The notes under the pieces are model-generated. The model ran no database searches. It was not told where the DNA came from and saw only the letters and a list, made by a program, of their open reading frames with translations. 12,738 nucleotides of DNA. Origin: Proteiniphilum sp. UBA1403. Its GTDB lineage: Bacteria > Bacteroidota > Bacteroidia > Bacteroidales > Dysgonomonadaceae. Positions 7,042 through 12,738 of the stretch are shown here, piece by piece (position 1 is the stretch's first letter; the number at the start of each line of letters is the position of its first letter). Made by a program: the position numbers and the translations under genes. The stretch lies in contig DBQD01000068.1 of assembly GCA_002305715.1 (NCBI GenBank), positions 1-12,738 of the forward strand, read 5' to 3'.

Positions 7042-8302
7042 AAAACCAACAGAGTTACTTCGTGCTCTCTCATTGAACGATGCTATAGGTATAGGTTTAG
7101 GAGCTATCATAGGTGCCGGAATTTTTGTCGTCACAGGAGTCGCAGCAGGTATCTCGGGTCCCTCTTTTTTAATTGGTCTATTTATCGCAGGAATCATTGC
7201 TGGATTCAATGGTCTCAGCTCGGCGCAACTGGCTGCTGTTTATCCTCATTCAGGGGGAACGTATGAGTATGGATATCGCCTACTAACCCCACTCTTCGGG
7301 TTCTCGGCAGGTTGGATGTTCCTAAGTAGCAAACTCGCTGCTGCAGGTGTGGTAGCTATTGGCTTAGGGAGCTACATTCACCAGCTCCTTCCTATTGCCT
7401 CAGAACGCCTGATTTCACTTATTGCCGTTATTCTACTCACCGTGGTGAATTGTTTCGGAATTAAAAAAGCGGGAGTGCTTAACCTACTGATTGTCTCCCT
7501 CACCCTACTCTCGCTCTTATACCTTATATTCAGCGGTATCCCTGAAATTGACAGTCCCAAATTCACACCGTTTGTACCCTTTGGTATATCGGGAATAGCC
7601 GAATCTGCAGCCCTGCTTTTTTTTGCTTTTACCGGTTATGCACGAATTGCCACGTTGGCCGAAGAGGTCCATGAGCCTAAGAAGAACATACCAAAAGCAA
7701 TCATAATCACCATCATCATGGCAATACTACTTTATATGGCCGTATCCATTGTGGCGATAGGAGTGCTTGGTAGTGAAAGCATGTCAGAGAGTAAGTCGCC
7801 CTTACAGGAAGTGGCAGCTGCCTTACACACGCCTGGCATACGGACTATTGTGGCAATAGGAGCCTCCACTGCGATGCTGGGTGTATTATTGAGTCAGATT
7901 TTAGGAATAAGCCGGATGATGTTTGCCATGGGTCGAAGAGGAGACCTTCCCTCTTTTTTCCAAAAAATAGACAATCGCTACAAGGCACCTCTTACTGGAA
8001 TAATAGTCACGGGAATCATTATCTTACTCATCACAATAGTGGGATCATTCGAATTCATTATCAGGTCAGCCTCCTTCACTATTTTACTCTATTACAGCAT
8101 CACCAACATCGCGGCCCTGCGTCAACCCAGTACCGAACAACTATATGGAAAGACTGTGCCTATATTGGGCCTCATAGGATGTGTGGCAATGGCTGTGTCA
8201 TTACCGATTGAAGTGGTACTTTCGGGAATAGGGTTACTTTCAGCCGGATTTCTATTCCGATTGCTTTTCCACCTTGTACGATCCTTATCTGAAAAAAAAT
8301 AG
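7034..8302 (+). CDS. APC-superfamily amino-acid-type permease
   Basis: This 422-aa, very hydrophobic protein is an inner-membrane secondary transporter with about 12 predicted helices. The first helix carries the family glycine motif GIGLGAIIGAGIF (19-31), the broken TM1 that coordinates the substrate alpha-amino/carboxyl groups. After the second helix comes YPHSGGTYEY (about 71-80), and the TM6 region reads FAFTGYARIATLAEEVHEPKKNIPKAI, typical of YfnA/cationic-amino-acid-transporter-like APC members. The substrate is likely an amino acid or polyamine but cannot be assigned. The ATG at 7034 lies inside the end of the Crp/Fnr regulator gene (8-bp overlap), which is strong evidence for a two-gene operon and suggests that the regulator senses the transported compound or its metabolism. 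It converges on the ABC ATPase gene across a 23-bp gap with no clear terminator. Confidence 0.9.
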   Translation: MSKKPTELLRALSLNDAIGIGLGAIIGAGIFVVTGVAAGISGPSFLIGLFIAGIIAGFNGLSSAQLAAVYPHSGGTYEYGYRLLTPLFGFSAGWMFLSSKLAAAGVVAIGLGSYIHQLLPIASERLISLIAVILLTVVNCFGIKKAGVLNLLIVSLTLLSLLYLIFSGIPEIDSPKFTPFVPFGISGIAESAALLFFAFTGYARIATLAEEVHEPKKNIPKAIIITIIMAILLYMAVSIVAIGVLGSESMSESKSPLQEVAAALHTPGIRTIVAIGASTAMLGVLLSQILGISRMMFAMGRRGDLPSFFQKIDNRYKAPLTGIIVTGIIILLITIVGSFEFIIRSASFTILLYYSITNIAALRQPSTEQLYGKTVPILGLIGCVAMAVSLPIEVVLSGIGLLSAGFLFRLLFHLVRSLSEKK

Positions 8303-8325
8303 AATGGTCAATAAGGTCATCCTTT

Positions 8326-9231
8326 TCAGGCTTTCCCCGTCACCGTTTTTATGAAGACATCATTCATGGTGGGGAGCTCTTCATCAAAACTTACCACTTC
8401 ATATCGTTCAAAGATCTGTCGCACCATCTCATTGGTGCTCAACTCATTCAACTTCTTCACCCGCAGATCGATGAATTCATGATAAGGCTCTTTCGACAAG
8501 ATCTCAATGTCTGGGTGTTCAAAATCAAAATCATTGGCCAACAAACGGAATTTAAATATGTTGGGTCGGTGTTGTTTACGTATGTCAAACACATTACCCT
8601 GCAAGACAACCTGCGATTTGTGAATGAGCGCAATGTTGTCACACAGCTCCTCAACCGACTCCATGTTGTGAGTAGAGAGAATAATAGTTTTTCCTTGCTC
8701 TTTGAGTCGCAGCATTTCGTTCTTCACAATGTCGGCATTTACCGGGTCGAAGCCACTGAAAGGCTCGTCGAATATCAACAGATCGGGATTGTGAATCACG
8801 GTAGAAATAAACTGCACCTTTTGTTGCATACCCTTCGAAAGCTCTTCCACCTTGCGGTTATACCAATCCATGATATTGAAGCGCTTGAACCAAATCATCA
8901 ACTCACGATGTGCATCCTGCTTCGAGAGACCGCGTAGTTGTGCCAAGTACATTGCCAATTCGCCTACTTTCATCTTTTTATAGAGACCGCGCTCCTCCGG
9001 TAAGTACCCAATGTTGTACACATCTTCAGCTCGTGAAGGTCTACCTTCGATAAAGACACTTCCGCTATCGGGTGCAGTGATGCGGGTAATGATCCGAATA
9101 AGGGTTGTCTTTCCTGCCCCATTGGGACCCAACAGACCAAAAACTGTTCCTTTGGGAACCTGAATACTAACTTTATTGAGAGCCAGGTGGTTCGCATATT
9201 GCTTTACCACTTCATTTGTTTCTAGGTACAT
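8326..9231 (-). CDS. ABC transporter ATP-binding protein, NatA/DUF4162 type
   Basis: This 301-aa protein is the nucleotide-binding subunit of an ABC-2-type exporter. It shows the Walker A GPNGAGKTT (35-43), the Q-loop region as IGYLPEERGLY (74-84, with the Pro-Glu form seen in the NatA/YhaQ group instead of a Gln), the signature LSKGMQQK (131-138), Walker B LLIFDE (151-156) with catalytic E156, the D-loop FSGFDP, and H-loop His188 in LSTHNM. The C-terminal ~80 residues (about 220-301) correspond to the DUF4162-like extension. It starts 7 nt after the dnaG stop and is therefore cotranscribed. Its partner membrane subunit is expected directly downstream, but there the convergent permease gene ends instead, so the partner must be elsewhere. 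Substrate unknown; GldA is a possible but less likely relative. Confidence 0.92.
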   Translation of the reverse strand: MYLETNEVVKQYANHLALNKVSIQVPKGTVFGLLGPNGAGKTTLIRIITRITAPDSGSVFIEGRPSRAEDVYNIGYLPEERGLYKKMKVGELAMYLAQLRGLSKQDAHRELMIWFKRFNIMDWYNRKVEELSKGMQQKVQFISTVIHNPDLLIFDEPFSGFDPVNADIVKNEMLRLKEQGKTIILSTHNMESVEELCDNIALIHKSQVVLQGNVFDIRKQHRPNIFKFRLLANDFDFEHPDIEILSKEPYHEFIDLRVKKLNELSTNEMVRQIFERYEVVSFDEELPTMNDVFIKTVTGKA

Positions 9232-9238
9232 ATCTTAT

Positions 9239-11275
9239 TCAATTGAAATATTTCAAAACAATGCGCTCTCCAAGCTCTTTGGCGAGCACCTTTTTCATCT
9301 CCTGTAACTGTTGTAGCTGGTTAATAAGTGTCACATAATCGTTCTGGTCGCCCGACTTCATTGCATCCTTCACCTCTTTAATTTTCTGAAGTACATAGAA
9401 ATTCTTCAATTCTGTTGTAGCACGTGGAACATAGGAATTCAAACGGTTCCTCTCCAGTAGTCGGGAGTTCTTGTCGTCCATCTCCTCTCCCAAAATCTTG
9501 GAATGTATCTTGCTCAACTGATATCGGTCGCTAATCAGCTCCGATGCAAGTTTGCTTACCTGCGGATCGGGATGCGACAAAAAGAAGCGACTCGCTTCAA
9601 AGTTTGGATCGTCGATATGCTCTACTGCCTCTTCAAATATCTGCCTGTAGAGCTCATTTGAAAAGGAAATATGATCGCGCCCCAAATCAAAATGTACAAA
9701 TTCGGTTACACCCATACCCTCTTCCACCAGCACATCCTCTTCGATTACCTCTCTTCCTACTTTCTTTTTTTGTTTCTCAAACTTCTGGTAGATAGGAGCG
9801 TTACCATATCGAACCACATATCGCAAGATCTCCAGTTCATATTTATCAAACGGATTCTCAGAAATTACATGTGGGCTGACCTGTGAAGTACCAAAGATGG
9901 GAGCAGGCTGACTCTGCTTCTCGCTTCGTTCCTTCTCCTTATCACTCTGTTCTTTTTTCCGTTCTAAATGTTTTACTCTTTTCTTGTTAATTTCGGCAAT
10001 GAGTACCTGCTCCTGTATGTTGAGCATGCGGGAACAGTCCTGGATATAGACCGATCGGGTGATACTGTTGGGAATGAGCGCAATGCTCTCTACCACATTG
10101 GAGATCAACCCCGCCCGTTTGATGGGGTCATCCCCCACCTCATTCAACAGTAGCTGTGTCTTAAAACGTATGAAATCGACCTCATGTTCCGCAATATAGC
10201 GATGGAAGTCTTCTGCATTCTGTTTCTTAGCAAACGAATCGGGATCCTCCCCCTCGGGCAGCAATACAACCTTCACGTTCATGCCATCTTCCAGCAACAG
10301 ATCAATACCGCGCAGCGCTGCTTTGATACCGGCTGCATCACCATCATACAGGAGTGTGATGTTTTCTGAAAAACGGTGAATCATGCGTATCTGACCATGT
10401 GTCAGTGCGGTACCTGAGGAGGCGACCACATTCTCAATTCCGGCCTGATGCATGCAGATCACATCAGTGTATCCCTCTACCAGAAAAGATTTATCCTGTT
10501 TTACAATGGCATTCTTGGCAAAATAGATGCCATACAGCTCATTGCTCTTAGAGTAGATCTCGCTTTCGGGAGAGTTGACATACTTGCCCACATTCTCCGC
10601 CTTCTTGAGGATGCGTCCTCCAAAAGCGACCACCTTGCCGGAGAGAGTATGCACCGGGAAGATCACTCTACCCCGGAAACGGTCCACCAGAGGTTGATTG
10701 TGTTCACCCCCAGTAGAAAGACCCGTTTTAAGTAGAAATTCCTTTCTAAATCCGGCTTTTTGTGCCTCCACCGAAAAGGCATCCCGCTGTTCACAGCTAT
10801 AACCCAACTGAAACTTTTTAACGATATCATCGCGGAAACCTCTTTCTCTGAAATAGCTGAGACCCACCGCCTTTCCTTCGGGATGTTTGTGGAGCGTCTT
10901 GACAAAGTAATCACGTGCATATTCATTCAAAATGAACATGCTCTCCCTGTCGCTCTGGGCCTGCTTCTCCTCGTCGGTGAACTCCTTTTCAACGACTTCG
11001 ATGCCATACTTACGAGCGACATACTTCAATGCCTCATAATATGAGAGCTGCTCATGCTTCATCACGAAGTGAATGGGAGTTCCCCCTTCACCACAGGCAA
11101 AACATTTGCAGATATTTTTCGACGGAGAGACATAAAACGAGGGTGTTCGATCGTCGTGAAATGGGCATAATCCCACCCAATTCACACCACGTCGACGAAG
11201 CGTAACAAAGTCGGACACAATGTCCATTATCTGGGCTGCGTCCTGAATGCGGGTTATGGTTCCTTGATCAATCAT
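9239..11275 (-). CDS. dnaG: DNA primase DnaG
   Basis: This is the replicative primase, which makes the RNA primers used by DNA polymerase III and works with the DnaB helicase. The N-terminal CHC2 zinc domain has ligands C37, H40, C58 and C61 (CPFH...CKCFAC). The catalytic RNA-polymerase/TOPRIM core has FLVEGYTD with E267 and D271, YDGDAAG with D311 and D313, and GEDPDSF (342-348), all expected metal-binding acids. At 678 aa it is about 100 residues longer than the E. coli enzyme. The extra length is mostly a Lys/Glu-rich linker (about 430-465) and an extended helicase-interaction region, as is usual in Bacteroidota. The start is the first ATG after the intergenic region. It is not next to rpsU or rpoD as in Proteobacteria; instead an ABC ATPase gene follows after 7 nt. 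Confidence 0.97.
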   Translation of the reverse strand: MIDQGTITRIQDAAQIMDIVSDFVTLRRRGVNWVGLCPFHDDRTPSFYVSPSKNICKCFACGEGGTPIHFVMKHEQLSYYEALKYVARKYGIEVVEKEFTDEEKQAQSDRESMFILNEYARDYFVKTLHKHPEGKAVGLSYFRERGFRDDIVKKFQLGYSCEQRDAFSVEAQKAGFRKEFLLKTGLSTGGEHNQPLVDRFRGRVIFPVHTLSGKVVAFGGRILKKAENVGKYVNSPESEIYSKSNELYGIYFAKNAIVKQDKSFLVEGYTDVICMHQAGIENVVASSGTALTHGQIRMIHRFSENITLLYDGDAAGIKAALRGIDLLLEDGMNVKVVLLPEGEDPDSFAKKQNAEDFHRYIAEHEVDFIRFKTQLLLNEVGDDPIKRAGLISNVVESIALIPNSITRSVYIQDCSRMLNIQEQVLIAEINKKRVKHLERKKEQSDKEKERSEKQSQPAPIFGTSQVSPHVISENPFDKYELEILRYVVRYGNAPIYQKFEKQKKKVGREVIEEDVLVEEGMGVTEFVHFDLGRDHISFSNELYRQIFEEAVEHIDDPNFEASRFFLSHPDPQVSKLASELISDRYQLSKIHSKILGEEMDDKNSRLLERNRLNSYVPRATTELKNFYVLQKIKEVKDAMKSGDQNDYVTLINQLQQLQEMKKVLAKELGERIVLKYFN

Positions 11276-11291
11276 TGCAACTACGAAATTA

Positions 11292-11313
11292 GTGATTTAT
11301 GTCGTGAAATCAC
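11292..11313. promoter_or_regulatory. Perfect inverted repeat between dnaG and ilvE, candidate operator
   Basis: GTGATTT (11292-11298) and AAATCAC (11307-11313) are exact 7-bp reverse complements separated by 8 nt. They lie in the only 105 bp shared by the divergent dnaG and ilvE genes. The centre is about 45 bp upstream of the predicted ilvE start and about 27 bp upstream of the dnaG ATG, so it could affect either gene. No local regulator is evident. Confidence 0.35.
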
Positions 11314-11332
11314 ATTTTTAAAAAAAAAATCA

Positions 11333-11340
11333 TACATTTG
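11333..11340 (+). promoter_or_regulatory. Predicted -7 box (TACATTTG) of ilvE
   Basis: This is a perfect TAnnTTTG match, identical to the box before the AraC-type regulator, preceded by an A tract (11320-11329). It predicts a transcript start near 11347 and a leader of about 34 nt, too short for an attenuator. No clear -33 TTTG is seen at the usual spacing. Confidence 0.55.
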
Positions 11341-11380
11341 CAAGAAGTAACCCATTCCAAACTATATTAAACTAGTAACA

Positions 11381-12400
11381 ATGAATGCAATTGATTGGTC
11401 AAGCATTTCGTTTGGCTACATGAAGACCGACTACAACGTACGAAGTTATTTCTCCAATGGAGAGTGGAGCAAACCCTCCCTGGAGACATCGGAATATCTA
11501 AATCTTCACATGGCTGCTACCTGTCTGCATTATGGACAAGAGGCCTTTGAAGGGTTGAAAGCTTTTCGTGGTAAAGATGGCAAAGTTCGCATCTTCCGTA
11601 TGCGCGACAATGCTCTGCGTTTGCAAGCCTCCTGCCGCGGCATTATGATGGCCGAATTACCGGTCGAACTTTTTGAGGAAATGGTGCTGATGGCCGTAAA
11701 AAATAACGAACGCTTTGTACCACCCTACGAAAGTGGGGCATCGTTGTATATCCGTCCGTTACTGATTGGCACAAGCGCTCAGGTGGGTGTGAAACCAGCC
11801 GCTGAATACACATTCCTGATTTTTGTTACACCGGTGGGTCCCTACTTCAAAGAGGGGTTTAAACCAACCCCCATGGTTATTTTACGGGAATTCGATCGAG
11901 CTGCGCCACTGGGTACCGGTACTTACAAAGTGGGCGGTAACTACGCCGCCAGCTTACGTTCAGGAGAACTGGCACACCAGAAAGGATACTCTGCAGTTTT
12001 GTATCTCGATGCAAAAGAGAAAAAATATATCGATGAGTGTGGTCCTGCCAACTTCTTCGGAATCAAAAACAACACCTACGTAACACCCGAATCGACCTCT
12101 ATCCTACCCTCCATCACCAACAAGAGCCTTATGCAGCTGGCCAAGGATTTGGATATGAACGTTGAACACCGACCAATTCCGGAAGATGAACTAGCTACAT
12201 TTGAGGAAGCCGGAGCATGCGGTACAGCCGCCGTGATCAGTCCCATTTTGCGAATTGACGACCTCAGTGAAGAAAAAAGCTACGTTTTTTCTAAAGATGG
12301 TAAAGCTGGTCCCATCAGCGAGAAGCTCTATCACAAACTACGTGCCATTCAATATGGCGACGAGCCCGATCTCCATGGATGGGTCACCATTGTTTCATAA
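11381..12400 (+). CDS. ilvE: Branched-chain-amino-acid aminotransferase (PLP-dependent, fold type IV)
   Basis: This 339-aa protein catalyses the reversible transamination of leucine, isoleucine and valine with 2-oxoglutarate in the cytoplasm. The length and motifs fit the longer IlvE class. They include HYGQEAFEGLKAFR (50-63), RPLLIGTSAQVGV (125-137), and GTGTYKVGGNYAAS (178-191) with K183 as the PLP Schiff-base lysine. Also present are YIDECGPANFFGI (216-228) with E219 contacting the PLP ring nitrogen, and the phosphate/substrate loop CGTAAVISPI (280-289). It stands alone, with its own promoter and an intrinsic terminator 9 bp after the stop. There are no other ilv or leu genes in the window. 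A D-amino-acid transaminase or aminodeoxychorismate lyase of the same fold is unlikely given the length and EAFEGLKAFR motif. Confidence 0.96.
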   Translation: MNAIDWSSISFGYMKTDYNVRSYFSNGEWSKPSLETSEYLNLHMAATCLHYGQEAFEGLKAFRGKDGKVRIFRMRDNALRLQASCRGIMMAELPVELFEEMVLMAVKNNERFVPPYESGASLYIRPLLIGTSAQVGVKPAAEYTFLIFVTPVGPYFKEGFKPTPMVILREFDRAAPLGTGTYKVGGNYAASLRSGELAHQKGYSAVLYLDAKEKKYIDECGPANFFGIKNNTYVTPESTSILPSITNKSLMQLAKDLDMNVEHRPIPEDELATFEEAGACGTAAVISPILRIDDLSEEKSYVFSKDGKAGPISEKLYHKLRAIQYGDEPDLHGWVTIVS

Positions 12401-12408
12401 GACAAATG

Positions 12409-12431
12409 AAGCGGCTACGGCCGCTTTTTTT
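12409..12431 (+). terminator. Intrinsic terminator of ilvE
   Basis: A perfect 7-bp GC-rich stem, AAGCGGC / GCCGCTT, with a TACG tetraloop is followed by a T run to 12431. It lies 9 bp after the ilvE stop. Confidence 0.9.
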
Positions 12432-12738
12432 ATGCCAGAAATTAAAAAATTATCTTCAGAGATTGGTGTTCACAAAAGGAGATAAAAAAACTATGCTCTT
12501 AAGTCCCCCGTATCACTACGAAAAAAATAAAAACATAGTTAAGATTTTGGTTGGATTAAATAAAAATCAATGCGCGTAATTCTATTCTTTATTCAATGAA
12601 TCTGTAACAAAAGTAATATGTCGGAATGGGTTTATAAAATAATTAGCTTTCCATTTACCCATTTTGAGGAATTTTTCCACAATGTCAAAAAAAAGGACCT
12701 ATTTAACTAAAACATGCACACAAACCTATTATTTAGTC
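12432..12738. other. AT-rich intergenic stretch without a recognisable gene
   Basis: The 307 bases after the ilvE terminator contain only short reading frames with no family resemblance or plausible start context. Visible signals are minor. There is a 7-bp inverted repeat AACTATG/CATAGTT (12489-12495 and 12534-12540, 38-nt loop) and a short dyad ATTCA-A-TGAAT near 12591. Two minus-strand TAnnTTTG matches occur, TACTTTTG at 12615-12608 and TAGGTTTG at 12728-12721, neither followed by a gene. I see no tRNA, rRNA, CRISPR or IS end here. It may hold a small RNA or simply be spacer before a gene beyond the right edge. Confidence 0.5.

Noticed and set aside
8479..8937. Plus-strand reading frame (152 codons) opposite the ABC ATPase
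   Set aside because: It is a shadow frame over a gene with intact Walker and signature motifs; no independent coding evidence.
11284..11291. Minus-strand TAATTTCG as a dnaG -7 box
   Set aside because: It has one mismatch and would give a leader of only about 3 nt before the dnaG ATG; too weak to list as a promoter.
12255..12579. Two overlapping small plus-strand frames at the end of ilvE
   Set aside because: They begin inside ilvE and run through its terminator hairpin; no sensible start context or recognisable product.
1..12738. CRISPR arrays, tRNA or rRNA genes, insertion sequences, prophage or known defence genes
   Set aside because: I saw no regularly spaced repeats, cloverleaf-like segments, transposase or integrase motifs, or defence-family domains anywhere in the window.

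Overview
The window looks like chromosomal DNA from a Bacteroidota bacterium, most likely a member of the Bacteroidales (Dysgonomonadaceae or Porphyromonadaceae-like). The clues are promoter -7 boxes of the form TAnnTTTG with poor Shine-Dalgarno sites, a long primase with an extended charged C-terminal part, and an RND efflux operon of the type common in that phylum. The placement is inferred from sequence style, not from a database search. All genes appear intact except the first, which runs off the left edge.

Region 1 (1-5567) is a multidrug or solvent-type efflux locus. Three genes on the minus strand encode a lipoprotein membrane-fusion adaptor, an inner-membrane RND pump and the start of a TolC-like outer-membrane channel. 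Both junctions are ATGA stop/start overlaps, so the three proteins of one tripartite machine are probably translationally coupled. A divergent AraC-family regulator (4692-5567) shares the upstream region and is the obvious candidate controller.

Region 2 (5598-8302) is the least ordinary part. A small secreted protein of the DUF6448 type is transcribed leftward. Divergently, a Crp/Fnr-family regulator overlaps by 8 bp an APC-family amino-acid-type permease. The intergenic region holds a perfect dyad, TGTCAC-N4-GTGACA. It lies about 41 bp upstream of the predicted start of the secreted-protein transcript and directly over the predicted start of the regulator transcript. One site could therefore activate one gene and repress the other. 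The secreted protein is predicted to be cleaved so that its mature chain begins with His-Cys-Asp, which suggests a metal-binding role.

Region 3 (8326-12400) is housekeeping: dnaG (primase) followed 7 nt later by a NatA-type ABC ATPase with no permease partner in view, and, divergently, ilvE (branched-chain aminotransferase) ending in a clear intrinsic terminator. The last 300 bases are AT-rich with no recognisable gene.
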